DNA of 64,000 nt from CALOCV01 sp942491955 (GCA_942491955.1 CALOCV010000015.1:62001-126000), one strand, 5' to 3'. Shown: positions 8,969 to 17,855, counted from the stretch's first letter. The notes: a model not told the origin generated them from the sequence alone. Made by a program: numbers and translations.

Positions 8969-10861
8969 CTAACAAACGTTGGTAGTGACGGGGTCGACCC
9001 AGCGGTTGTGGGCTTTGATGAGGTTAACGAGGCGGTCGTCGGCTTGGTCGAAAGGGATACTTTTTTCGACGCATTGTTTTCCGACGTATAGGTCGATCAT
9101 TCCTGGTTTAGAACCGACGTAGCCGAAGTCGGCATCGGCCATTTCTCCTGGACCATTGACGATACATCCCATGATAGCGATTTTGACGCCGGGGAGATGG
9201 GAGGTTCGTGCGTGGATTTTTTTTGTTACTTCTTGTAGGTCAAAGAGGGTTCTTCCACAGCTGGGGCAGGAGATGAATTCGGTTTTGAAGGTGCGCATGC
9301 GCGCGGCTTGGAGGATACCAAAAGCGAGGATACGGTTGAAGGAGATACCGTGGGGGGTATCGAGGAGGAGTCCTTCGCCCCACTTATCGCAGAAGAGGGA
9401 TCCTGCTTCCATGGAGGCTTCGAGGATGGTGTCTTCTTTTTCTGAAGTGTAAGAAAAATGGAGAATAACGGGAAAGGGAAGGGTGTGTTGTTCTACGAAG
9501 TGGAAGAAGCGGCGGCAGAAGGGGACTCTGTTTGTAGAGGGGGATAGGAGGAGGTAGGCAGGGGAGAGAGAGAGGAGTGCATTCCATTGTTCGGAAGGGT
9601 CGTTGTCGGTGATGCGGACGACATAGGGGGTAGGGGAGGTGAGGGAGAAGGATTCGGTTTTTTGATGGGTGATGGCTTCGGAGAGAGAAAAGAGGGGAGT
9701 GGTTCTTCCGGTTCCTTGAAGAGAGAGAACTCCAACGCCGATCTCTTGCAACGGTTGAAGGGGGTTATTCAAGGCAGAGGAGGGAAGGTAGATGGCATCT
9801 GCACATGACATGCCTAGTTTTGGGGTAAGGGATGTGCCTTCGAGTCCGAGATCAGGGTAAAGGGTGGGGGAAGAGAGGTCGGATTCTTCGACTTTTACGA
9901 GTACCGAACCATCGCGATGGAGGGAGACATTGCGTGGAAAGGAAAGAGTGCGGCGTTCGGCTTTTCTTTTGAGATCGAGAAGGGGATCGATATCTGAGTG
10001 GGTGCGTTCTTGTGTAAGGCGGATGAGGCGTTGGCAGGGGTCTATTTCGTACCAAGGATCTTCTGTCAAAGAGACGCGGATGGTATCGCCGATCCCATCG
10101 AGAAGAAGAGAGCCCGTTCCCATGGCTGATTTGATCCTACCGTCTTCCCCTTCTCCCGCTTCGGTAACACCGAGGTGGAGGGGATAATCCCATCCGAGTT
10201 GGAGCATTTCTGCGACAAGGAGGCGGTAGGCTTCGATCATGACCTGAGGGTTCGATGCTTTCATCGAATAGATGATGTCGTGGTAGCCGAGTTTCCGGCA
10301 TACACGGGTAAATTCAAAGGCCGATTCGACCATGCCCATTGGCGTATCGCCGTAGCGGTTCATGATGCGATCGGATAGGGAGCCGTGGTTGGTGCCGATG
10401 CGCATGGCGCGTTTGAGGCGTTTGCATTTTTCAACAAGAGGAGTGAATTTCTCTTCTAGTCTTTCGATTTCGGCAGCATAGGTGGCATCGTCGTATTCAA
10501 TGACTTTGAAAGTAGCGCGTTTATCGACGTAGTTTCCGGGGTTGACACGCACCTTGTCCACAAAGTCGACGACGCGCATAGCGGCAGGAGGGAAGAAATG
10601 GATATCGGCAACGAGAGGGATGTCATATCCATGGCGTAGGAGTCCATTTTTGATCTCTTCGCAGGTGTCGGCCTCTTTCATTCCCTGTACTGTGACACGA
10701 GCAATTTCACAACCGTAGTCGGCAAGGCGCATGATCTGATCGATCGTTGCTTTTGCATCACGTGTGCTTGAAGTCGTCATCGACTGGATCCGTATGGGAT
10801 TCTTTCCCCCTACGCCAATGTTTCCTACTAAGACTTCTCGTGTTTTCCAATTTGAAGGCAT
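8969..10861 (-). CDS. ispG: 4-hydroxy-3-methylbut-2-enyl diphosphate synthase IspG, long chlamydial/plant form
   Basis: Penultimate step of the MEP isoprenoid pathway; reduces MEcPP to HMBPP with a [4Fe-4S] cluster. The N-terminal TIM-barrel starts with GGKNPIRIQSMTTSSTRDAKAT and includes LVADIHFFPPAAM and VRVNPGNY. The C-terminal cluster domain has CPSCGRTLFDLQEV and IAIMGCIVNGPGEMADADFGYVG, giving the three Cys ligands, and the catalytic Glu. At 630 residues it has the roughly 250-residue insert domain (about 300-530) that separates barrel and cluster domains in plants and Chlamydiae, against about 370 in E. coli. Start ATG 10861. A small ORF ends immediately upstream. Confidence 0.96.
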   Translation of the reverse strand: MPSNWKTREVLVGNIGVGGKNPIRIQSMTTSSTRDAKATIDQIMRLADYGCEIARVTVQGMKEADTCEEIKNGLLRHGYDIPLVADIHFFPPAAMRVVDFVDKVRVNPGNYVDKRATFKVIEYDDATYAAEIERLEEKFTPLVEKCKRLKRAMRIGTNHGSLSDRIMNRYGDTPMGMVESAFEFTRVCRKLGYHDIIYSMKASNPQVMIEAYRLLVAEMLQLGWDYPLHLGVTEAGEGEDGRIKSAMGTGSLLLDGIGDTIRVSLTEDPWYEIDPCQRLIRLTQERTHSDIDPLLDLKRKAERRTLSFPRNVSLHRDGSVLVKVEESDLSSPTLYPDLGLEGTSLTPKLGMSCADAIYLPSSALNNPLQPLQEIGVGVLSLQGTGRTTPLFSLSEAITHQKTESFSLTSPTPYVVRITDNDPSEQWNALLSLSPAYLLLSPSTNRVPFCRRFFHFVEQHTLPFPVILHFSYTSEKEDTILEASMEAGSLFCDKWGEGLLLDTPHGISFNRILAFGILQAARMRTFKTEFISCPSCGRTLFDLQEVTKKIHARTSHLPGVKIAIMGCIVNGPGEMADADFGYVGSKPGMIDLYVGKQCVEKSIPFDQADDRLVNLIKAHNRWVDPVTTNVC

Positions 10862-10863
10862 GA

Positions 10864-11132
10864 TTACCCTTTCAAAAAGGCTGGTTGTTTAGAGGAATTT
10901 TGGCTCTCTTTTTCGGAGGACATTTCCTTGCTAAATTGCTTTTTGATGGTATCGTAGACGGTGTCTCTCTCTTGTTGGGATTGGAAAACCCAGTAACCCA
11001 CTTTTCGTTCAAATTCATAAAAGCCAATGGCATAAATTTTAGCTTCGGGCGTGACTTGTTGATTCTCTTTCCCCATGGTCCCGACTTTAGCAAGGTTAAC
11101 CGGGGAAAATCTTTATAATGAACAAATTGCAT
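10864..11132 (-). CDS. small protein with an apparent frameshift near its N-terminus
   Basis: Two overlapping frames exist. The ATG at 11132 has a good ribosome-binding site (AAAAAGGAGT, 6 bases upstream) and encodes MQFVHYKDFPRL..., which then becomes low-quality sequence. A second frame, open from about 11112, gives a protein-like sequence: RFSPVNLAKVGTMGKENQ, then IYAIGFYEFERKVGYWVFQ and ERDTVYDTIKKQF. Joining them near a TTTTCCCC run (about 11102-11109) gives one coherent product of about 88 residues. ATG 11076 (70 residues) would be the start without correction, but lacks a good ribosome-binding site. It ends 2 bases before the ispG start codon, so probably cotranscribed with ispG. I do not recognise the family. 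Confidence 0.5.
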
Positions 11133-11210
11133 GATGGGACTCCTTTTTATAAGGGCACGGAAATCGTAACAAAATTCTATATTTTCTAAAAGGCATTAAG
11201 ATAAACAATC

Positions 11211-14200
11211 CTAATTATATGTATCCTCTGCATCATCCGATTCTTTGCCTTTACCATGAGGATCCTTGCCAGAAGGTGCAATAGGCATGTAACACTCCTC
11301 TCGATCGGCTTGATTATAAAAGTCTCCTCTTGGCAATCCAGTTTGGTAATCGTCTTCTTGATTCGAGACGGTTTCTGTAGAATGGATAGGCTGTGTTTGA
11401 TAATCTTCTTCACTAGTTGGTGATATAGTGGAGGCGGCAGATCCAAATGGTTGATAGGCCTCTTCTTTCTCTGAGGATGATATCGATGTGGGTGAAGCTT
11501 TTCTTGCAGAAGAATAGGTAGATAGCTTGCTAAAAAAACCGACTCGTGTTTCTGAATTCTCCTTAAATTGTTTAAAATGGTCTGCTTTGAGCATTTGTTC
11601 TGCTGTCCAGCGTTGTTTTGGATCTATTTGAAGAAGATTTTTAATAACAAAATAGATAGAAGTCGTTTCAGGATTTTTGAGTTCAGGTATGGTATTAAGG
11701 GCATCTTGTATGGTTTCCTGGAGTTTTTCTAAGGTGTCATTGGTTTCAAAAAATGTTTGTTTTGCTTGCACATTCGGAACAGGAAGATTCAAGAGAGAAA
11801 CAATGGGTTTTTCTTTCATAAATTCTAGCAACAGGGCTCCAAGCGACCACATATCTAAAGCTGCGCCGTCGACTTCTTTACAAAAAGGCTTTCGTGTCAC
11901 GGAACTAAAGAGACCTTCTGGAGCACGATAGCGATAGTCTCCATCTCCTGGATAAATGAATTTAGTTGTACTTTCTTTTGCACAGCCAAAGTCGGTGATG
12001 CCAATTTTTCCCTCTTTGCTAACAAGAACATTGGCCCCTTTAAGGTCTAGGTGAAAAATGCGAGGGGATTTTTTACTATCACGATGGAGATGGTAGAGGC
12101 CTATACCTATATCATGAGCAATATATTGCGCATATATTGTTTGATAGGTCGATCGATCTTCAGGGGGAAAGAGGGTTAATTTTGTATAAACATTATCCAC
12201 ACTACCTAAACCCGCTGGTTCCATAAGATGAATCAATCGGTTATTTGCAGGATCGCGGATGGTATTCTGAATGGGCCAAATGCCTTCCCCTCCTGATTTT
12301 TCCGCCGCTGTTTTCTGCGTATTGGCTTCTTTTTCAGAAGCTGTGCAATTTGCCTCTCCTTCAACCACTTTAGCGACGAAATAACAACCGGGATCCATCT
12401 TCCAACAAATGCGAATTTCTCCAAAATTGCCTTTTCCAAAGACTCCTTTCTCATTAGGGACCCAACGTGGATTTACAGGGGAACCGGTATTGATTTTTTC
12501 GGGAATTACTAAACCTGTTTCCTCGCACACAGATTTTCTTTCTTCTACTTGGCTAAGATCGAGCCAACCATATTGTCCCTGTCCAAAGACACTTGTAATT
12601 TGTTTTTCAATAGGTTGGAGTTCAAAGCTAGCTATCGAACTTGCACGGCCGTTATATATACTTTCACGATCCAACAATCGATCCCCATTCCGTCCTCGGC
12701 GTGTAAGAATGACGGCACCGCCTCCAATACCGACAGCGATGACGACCCCTGCTACCACGATGATCACGATGGTGAGGGTGTTATTCCCTTCACTACTCGA
12801 CGAATTTCCTGCTGGTGCTGTTGGTTCTGTTGACGAAGAAGAGGGGGGCAAAGAGCTCGAAAAGGATGGCTCGCTGGTAGGAAGAGAGGATGAGGTGGGT
12901 ACATTTGAAGAAGAAGAAGAAATATCGGTGGGTAAAGAAGATGAGAAGGAACTTGAATGGGTAATTGAGGAGGAAGAAGAAGGGGAATGAGACGAAGTTC
13001 CTGCACTATCTGTTGTAGCAGGGGTGGAGTTTGATGGATTCATCGAAGAGCTCAAACTAGAAGAAGCCATGGAAGACGGGTTAGAACTAGAAGAAGCCGT
13101 GGAAGACGGGTTAGAACTAGAAGGAGTTGTGGTGGAAGAAGAAGAGGTTGGGATTGTTGACCCTGTTGTTGCTTCTGTTGGAGGGGGAATTACCTCGATA
13201 AAAAAAGTGTTATTTGCAAAGCCCCCAAAGCCATCGGTTCCCGTTGCAATGACGATATGAGGACCTAGATGCTCCACAGTAGGCGTTCCCGAAAATGTGT
13301 TATTTACAAGAGCTAGCCAATTGGGAAATACTCCTCCAGAAAGGTGAATCGGGTCTTCATCGGGATCGCCAAATGCTTCCGTTGTGTTAGGTGTGAATGC
13401 AAAGAAATTTCCATAAGAGGCTGTTTGGTTACCAATGGGATTGGTTGCGAAAGGGTCGCGATTCAATACAGTAATGGTAAAACTCCTGGGATGCGTACCA
13501 CCAATGCCATCGGTGACACGAGGTGTTACCGTGTGCACTCCCTGATCTCCACTTTGAGGGGTGCCGTAAAGACTCAAACCAAGGATGTCATAAATGAACA
13601 TCCCATTAGCAGTTGGAATATAGAGCCAATTATTTAGGGAAAAAGTGCTGGCTGGGGTTTCTGAGAGGGGGAATCTTCCCACAATTTGAGGAGGGGAGGG
13701 ATTTCGTCTGATGATGACAATTTCTTGTTGTCCGGCAGAACAGTAGCTGCCGATAACAGCCCCGCCGCCAGAGGAAATAGCACAAGCACTATTTGAACCC
13801 TCATCGAAATTTTTGACAAGAACGGGAGTAAAGCCATCAAATCTGACATAAAGTGAAAAGCCATTAAAACGTTCAGCAGTATCGATGTACGTAACGGGAG
13901 ACTGTCTTAACGTGCTTACGCCAAGAGGAATATCTCCGGAAGGGATGGTCTCGAGTGCTTGGGGATATGTTGTATTAGTGACATCGAGGATGCGTGTGCC
14001 TTGCTGATAACCATAAGGGATGAAAAGCAAACCATTTTCGCTGATATGTAACTCTCGGGCCGTTTCTGTATTGTTAAAAGAACTCACGATCGCAGGGGAG
14101 CCAGGATTACTAATATCGACACCATAGACCAGGGGACCTGAACGTTCATTGATCCAAATGATATTTTCCGTTTCTTGCAAAGCAATGAATTCGTAGCTGC

Positions 14201-15500
14201 CGGGAAACACGGTTACAGGACTTGGAGAAAGAAGATTGGAGATGTCCACCACGCGTAGACCTCCGAAGCATGAAAGAAACGCAGAAAAAGCGTGGACAAC
14301 ACCATTACCACATAAGTCACCATGTGTATAGGTGCCGAGAGGTTGCGGATTGTTGGGATCCGAGACGTTCCACACTTGGAAAGGTTCATAGGAAGGAAAG
14401 GCGTAGAGGATCTTTGTTGTTGCATTCACAAAAACTTGATTGAAACCGCCAGTGGAAAAATGGGAGCGAAGGGTTCCTGCTGTAAAATTTTCCATGACAA
14501 ACCCTGGTTTAGCGGCAATATCAGGGAAAAGGACGTGTCCATCAGGATCTTCGAAATGATCGACAATATTTTCCACTTCAAAAGAGTCTCCGACATTGAG
14601 TACGATATTGGAGAATTCTTCAATCAAGTCGGGAGGGTTGTTTTGTGCGCGTGAAAAGCCCCACATCGAAGAAAAGACGATACATGCAGCTGCATGGGAG
14701 GAGCTGGCACTGTAGGATAAGGGAGACAGGGCTATACTTCCAAGAGCACCTGCTGCCCAAAGGGGAAGATCAGGTCCAGTGGAGTAGAGGTTGGATGAAG
14801 TAAGAAAAGGAGTCAAAGTGGCGTTGGAAAGGGGGAGTAAGGTCAATAAAAGAAGTTTGCCTTTGTGCTTTTCTGCGAACTTTGAGGAGTGAAAGAGGGG
14901 CTTTAGGGGTAAGCGCAATGTTCCAGTGGCTTCGCCAAGTGCTTGTGCGAGGTAAAAAAGATCATCAAAAAAGACTTCTTGAAAAGGTTTTTTAGGAGTG
15001 GCATCTTTTGTACAAAAAAAATGCGCTTTTCCGGTATCGAGATGGTTAAAGCGGAAAAGGATGCCAAACTCTTCTGTAAGGCAAGAAAATAGTTCCTCTT
15101 GAGAGAGATTGGTATAGCCCCATGCTCCGTTGTTGTGGAGTTTGTAGAGAAAAGTGGGTTTTTCTTTTCGAAGATCTTTGATTTCCCAAATGTCGCAATC
15201 GGATCGATTTGCTAACCATTCGTGGAGTGTTGTTTCATCCTGGAAAAGAATTTTTTCCTCCCAGGAGGTCGATGTATTGCGGAAGGTGATATTCAGAACG
15301 CATTTTCCCTTTTCTTTGGTTAGTCGTGCCGATTTGAAGGTGCAGGAGGGCAATTGCGAGGCAATGAGTCGATTCCAAGCGCTTTCAGTGGCATTGCTGA
15401 CCCGAGGATCCGTTTGTTTAGAGTGGGAATCAAAAAGGGGAATTGGTTGCACAGGCCGAAACCACGAACCAACAATAGGCAAAGAGGAAAAAACGTTCAT
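11211..15500 (-). CDS. receptor-like Ser/Thr protein kinase with beta-propeller-like and cadherin-like ectodomain
   Basis: 1429 residues with an unusual order. 1-210: unrecognised soluble domain. About 215-285: two hydrophobic stretches (GKLLLLTLLPLSNATLTPFL and LPLWAAGALGSIALSPLSYS) that may act as membrane anchor or internal signal. About 290-645: repeats of the LVIVD type (VWNVSDPNNPQPLGTY, LRVVDISNLLSPSPV, VYGVDISNPGSPAIVSSF). About 650-765: a dystroglycan-type cadherin-like (CADG/He_PIG) domain (FGDPDEDPIHLSGG, PNWLALVNNTFSGTP). About 770-890: Ser-rich stalk. About 909-931: transmembrane helix. About 1015-1312: kinase domain with glycine loop GKGNFGEI, Lys in YFVAKV, HLDLKGAN, DFG and APE. 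HLD replaces HRD, making it a non-RD kinase. The tail (1340-1429) carries six Tyr, five within acidic motifs. A strong ribosome-binding site (AAGGAG) precedes ATG 15500. Confidence 0.85.
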   Translation of the reverse strand: MNVFSSLPIVGSWFRPVQPIPLFDSHSKQTDPRVSNATESAWNRLIASQLPSCTFKSARLTKEKGKCVLNITFRNTSTSWEEKILFQDETTLHEWLANRSDCDIWEIKDLRKEKPTFLYKLHNNGAWGYTNLSQEELFSCLTEEFGILFRFNHLDTGKAHFFCTKDATPKKPFQEVFFDDLFYLAQALGEATGTLRLPLKPLFHSSKFAEKHKGKLLLLTLLPLSNATLTPFLTSSNLYSTGPDLPLWAAGALGSIALSPLSYSASSSHAAACIVFSSMWGFSRAQNNPPDLIEEFSNIVLNVGDSFEVENIVDHFEDPDGHVLFPDIAAKPGFVMENFTAGTLRSHFSTGGFNQVFVNATTKILYAFPSYEPFQVWNVSDPNNPQPLGTYTHGDLCGNGVVHAFSAFLSCFGGLRVVDISNLLSPSPVTVFPGSYEFIALQETENIIWINERSGPLVYGVDISNPGSPAIVSSFNNTETARELHISENGLLFIPYGYQQGTRILDVTNTTYPQALETIPSGDIPLGVSTLRQSPVTYIDTAERFNGFSLYVRFDGFTPVLVKNFDEGSNSACAISSGGGAVIGSYCSAGQQEIVIIRRNPSPPQIVGRFPLSETPASTFSLNNWLYIPTANGMFIYDILGLSLYGTPQSGDQGVHTVTPRVTDGIGGTHPRSFTITVLNRDPFATNPIGNQTASYGNFFAFTPNTTEAFGDPDEDPIHLSGGVFPNWLALVNNTFSGTPTVEHLGPHIVIATGTDGFGGFANNTFFIEVIPPPTEATTGSTIPTSSSSTTTPSSSNPSSTASSSSNPSSMASSSLSSSMNPSNSTPATTDSAGTSSHSPSSSSSITHSSSFSSSLPTDISSSSSNVPTSSSLPTSEPSFSSSLPPSSSSTEPTAPAGNSSSSEGNNTLTIVIIVVAGVVIAVGIGGGAVILTRRGRNGDRLLDRESIYNGRASSIASFELQPIEKQITSVFGQGQYGWLDLSQVEERKSVCEETGLVIPEKINTGSPVNPRWVPNEKGVFGKGNFGEIRICWKMDPGCYFVAKVVEGEANCTASEKEANTQKTAAEKSGGEGIWPIQNTIRDPANNRLIHLMEPAGLGSVDNVYTKLTLFPPEDRSTYQTIYAQYIAHDIGIGLYHLHRDSKKSPRIFHLDLKGANVLVSKEGKIGITDFGCAKESTTKFIYPGDGDYRYRAPEGLFSSVTRKPFCKEVDGAALDMWSLGALLLEFMKEKPIVSLLNLPVPNVQAKQTFFETNDTLEKLQETIQDALNTIPELKNPETTSIYFVIKNLLQIDPKQRWTAEQMLKADHFKQFKENSETRVGFFSKLSTYSSARKASPTSISSSEKEEAYQPFGSAASTISPTSEEDYQTQPIHSTETVSNQEDDYQTGLPRGDFYNQADREECYMPIAPSGKDPHGKGKESDDAEDTYN

Positions 15501-15656
15501 TTTATCTCCTTAAAAAAGAAACTAATGCTAATGAAAAACGGGAGGTTTGTTTTCAAAAGGCGAAGAGATAAAAGAAAAGTCGGCAAGAAATGTAACTACG
15601 AGAAGTAACAATGTACTCCTCTAGTAAGTCTTCTGTCAAGGTGAAATAAATAGATC

Positions 15657-15739
15657 CCCACCACTTTATCCCAGGAAACACATTCACAGCGGGAATGGCT
15701 CTAAGAACCTGTCTTCATACTTAAAATGAGCTAAATTCG
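15657..15739. repeat. two adjoining dispersed repeats
   Basis: 15657-15700 (ending CACATTCACAGCGGGAATGG) is repeated almost exactly at 63712-63757. 15701-15739 begins AAGAACCTGTCTTCATACTT and matches the inverted sequence at 5054-5092; shorter copies lie at 2578 and 20340. The second looks like the end of an unidentified insertion sequence. Together with the IS5 remnant that follows, they fill the 835-bp gap 15501-16334, where I see no intact gene. Confidence 0.55.
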
Positions 15740-15757
15740 TCTCCTGGAGAGAAAATG

Positions 15758-15976
15758 ACTGTGTTGCCTAATTCGTTTAAAAAGGTGAAATACAAAACGA
15801 AGAACGGTTGCGGTTAAGATAGCTGTGTCAGAAAAAAGAAAGGGTCTTCCCTTTTTATGGGGGATTTTCTTTGCGTGCCAAGCGCGCAACAAATCTTTGC
15901 GTACCCAGAAAGTAAGACTTCCTCTTTGAATCAGAGATTTGTTATACTGACGCCAATTACGTTTTTGAGATTTCAT
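15758..15976 (-). pseudogene. N-terminal fragment of an IS5-family transposase
   Basis: From ATG 15976, with an AAAGGAGTACC ribosome-binding site, the product begins MKSQKRNWRQYNKSLIQRGS and continues FWVRKDLLRAW...KKGRPFLFSDTAILTATVLR. This is the well-known N-terminal region of IS903-type transposases (RNWxxYNxxLVxRGS, RGRPxxYSD). The catalytic DDE domain is missing; the frame runs through the IS end and stops at 15731. The open frame upstream of 15976 is not part of the gene. Confidence 0.75.
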
Positions 15977-16101
15977 AAGGGTACTCCTTTGAGTTTTAAC
16001 TGAACCTAGGAGATTACCCTTATTTTTTTGCCTTGAAAAGAGAATTTTCTGGAAAAATTCTCTATCGCGAATTTTTGCCCTAGGAATTAGGCAACACAGT
16101 C
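15758..16101 (-). mobile_element. IS5-family element (IS903-like), internal deletion derivative
   Basis: Bounded by GACTGTGTTGCCTAATTC and its inverted copy (about 15757-15774 and 16084-16101). Only the first third of the transposase remains. The same terminal palindromic core (CTGTGTTGCCT) reappears as a perfect hairpin at 63347-63375. At 344 bp it is too short to be autonomous. Confidence 0.7.
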
Positions 16102-16334
16102 GCATTGGAGATAACCTTGACTCATTCCTACCCAAGCAATATCAATCTCGAACAAGTGGCGTACTTGTCACTATTTTTTTTACACAAGAAAAATTTCAAG
16201 AGGGATTATATACCCAAACAACTTCTGAACGGGTTCTTATACCAAATGCGATAAGCTTTTCTTTTCTTTTGTTTTCTTTTCTGCTATCTTTCTACAGAAG
16301 AACTCCTTGGAATAACTAGAATAAAGGGATTAAA

Positions 16335-17147
16335 ATGAAATTTTTTTTACACAGTACTTTGATAGTACTACTCTTTACAACCGGACTTAGTGCTCAAGAA
16401 ACGGAGAGCACTGAAGAGAAAAAACATGTTCCTGTTGGAGAAAGAAGAGTCTCTCTTGCAGAAGAGATGAAACTCTACGAGCAACAATGGGAAAAAATCA
16501 AAGAATACTTTGCTGAACAAGGGATCGCCTTAGGTGAAGAAGGAATCGTTCCAGAAGAAGTCTCTTTACCACAAGCTTCTGAAAAAACGGTGCCATCCTT
16601 GCATCGCGTTGCTGTAGGAGGTTCGCAACCCTCTACCGGCATTCCTCATAGTTTGGGCGCTTATTATATTCAGCATGCAGGTGCCCATTACTATCCTGCT
16701 GTGGTTGCATTTGATGGTTCCACTGTGGAGTTGCACGACGGCTCGATTTGGTCCATCCGTATCGCTGATCGATTGGCAACATTGAATTGGTACACCAACG
16801 ATCCTATTTTGGTCACACAAAATAACGATTTGTTTTCTTTATACAAATATCGTTTGATCAATATGACAACGGGTGCTGCTGTTCGTACCAATCTCACCCT
16901 GGGTCCTATTTACAATGGGGTCTATACCTATTGGATCACTTGGATTGACTACGACAATCGTTTGGTTTTTTTAAACGATGGATCCTGTTTTCAGGTTTCG
17001 ATTTGGGATAATTCTTCTCTCCATAAATGGATTGAAAATGATACGATCATCATCGGTGTGAATAGCCAGTTCGATAAGAGTTGGAATCCCCATATTCTTT
17101 TGAATGTGACTTGGGGCGGTCACGTCAAGGCAGAAGCCCGTTATTAA
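16335..17147 (+). CDS. secreted protein with internal duplication, function unknown
   Basis: 270 residues with a typical signal peptide (MKFFLHSTLIVLLFTTGLSAQ). Residues 20-95 are acidic and charged (probably helical). The remainder contains two related units of about 70 residues: the first around VELHDGSIWSIRIADRLATL...WYTNDPILVT, the second around VFLNDGSCFQVSIWDNSSLHKW...NDTIIIGV. Each has an xxxDGSxxxVxIWD start and a W...NDxIxI centre, suggesting a duplicated beta domain. Its likely site is the periplasm, outer membrane or exterior. A hairpin and the Inc-like gene follow, so the two may be expressed together. I do not recognise a named family. Confidence 0.8.
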   Translation: MKFFLHSTLIVLLFTTGLSAQETESTEEKKHVPVGERRVSLAEEMKLYEQQWEKIKEYFAEQGIALGEEGIVPEEVSLPQASEKTVPSLHRVAVGGSQPSTGIPHSLGAYYIQHAGAHYYPAVVAFDGSTVELHDGSIWSIRIADRLATLNWYTNDPILVTQNNDLFSLYKYRLINMTTGAAVRTNLTLGPIYNGVYTYWITWIDYDNRLVFLNDGSCFQVSIWDNSSLHKWIENDTIIIGVNSQFDKSWNPHILLNVTWGGHVKAEARY

Positions 17148-17154
17148 TGACAAG

Positions 17155-17175
17155 GGGAGGAGTTCAGCTCCTCCC
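17155..17175 (+). terminator. intercistronic hairpin
   Basis: Perfect 8-bp stem GGGAGGAG-TTCAG-CTCCTCCC in the 49-bp gap between the secreted protein and the Inc-like gene. No T run follows, so it may be a stability element or weak attenuator rather than a terminator. Confidence 0.4.
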
Positions 17176-17196
17176 TGTAATGAATAGGAGTTTGGT

Positions 17197-17835
17197 ATGG
17201 TACAAATTTTAGGTGCGCAATTTCATCATCTTACGTCGCGTCTTGAAGAGCCTATTGATTCGAACAACAACCCGAATCACAATCCTTTAGAAAACTCACC
17301 TGTGGAGAATGAACCCAAACAGGAAAACCAAGGTTCTGGGATAACGTGGAAACACATAGGGATTGCATTGGCGATTATCGCAGCTGTTGGTGCGGCTATT
17401 CTTATCCCTACGGCTCTTGTATTTTCTGTGGAAGTCCTTCTTATAGGAGGCCTTGTTGCTGCTCTTGCGGCGATAGGAGCCGTTTCATCCGTTTTTGCTG
17501 TTCCCTCTCGATCTTATGTCATAGGTCATCGACCGAATCGTTCATGGTATTTCACAAATCCTTTTGTCGTTCGTGGAGGTGGAGGAAGAGAAATTCCAGG
17601 AGCTGCTAGACGAGGTTTTTGGTCTTCTATGTTCTCTTCGGGAAGAGAAGTGCCTGGAGACGGAAGAGGCGTTCCTGCTCGTGGGGGAGGAAGAGGTGGT
17701 GTTCCTGCAAGAGAAATTCCTGGAAGAGGAGGTCCCGCTCGGGAACCGGCTCCAGCGCGTGGTGGTAGCCCCGCTCGTGGTGGTGGAGATTCGGCAGGTG
17801 GAAGAGAACCTCCTGGTCGAGGATACCGTCGTTAA
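17197..17835 (+). CDS. Inc-like membrane protein with Arg/Gly-rich C-terminal tail
   Basis: 212 residues in three parts. 1-50: hydrophilic, Asn/Glu-rich. About 53-101: a bilobed hydrophobic domain of two closely spaced helices (IGIALAIIAAVGAAILIPTA, then VLLIGGLVAALAAIGAVSSV), the hallmark by which chlamydial inclusion-membrane (Inc) proteins are predicted. About 120-212: an Arg/Gly/Pro-rich tail with recurring [GA]RE[IVP]PG units (GREIPG, GREVPG, AREIPG, REPPG) and RGGG blocks. No N-terminal signal peptide, as expected for type III secreted Incs. The RGG-type tail resembles eukaryotic RNA- or nucleolin-type GAR segments. The function is inferred from architecture only. Confidence 0.65.
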   Translation: MVQILGAQFHHLTSRLEEPIDSNNNPNHNPLENSPVENEPKQENQGSGITWKHIGIALAIIAAVGAAILIPTALVFSVEVLLIGGLVAALAAIGAVSSVFAVPSRSYVIGHRPNRSWYFTNPFVVRGGGGREIPGAARRGFWSSMFSSGREVPGDGRGVPARGGGRGGVPAREIPGRGGPAREPAPARGGSPARGGGDSAGGREPPGRGYRR

Positions 17836-17855
17836 CAGCACAAGAACGGGTCTTA

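Noticed and set aside
12409..13260. Long plus-strand ORFs opposite the kinase gene
   Set aside because: They are antisense to the Ser-rich stalk; the poly-Glu/acidic text simply mirrors Ser codons, and no ribosome-binding sites or signals were seen.
15977..16135. N-terminal extension of the IS5 transposase ORF
   Set aside because: The family start and a good ribosome-binding site are at 15976; the extension covers the IS terminal repeat.
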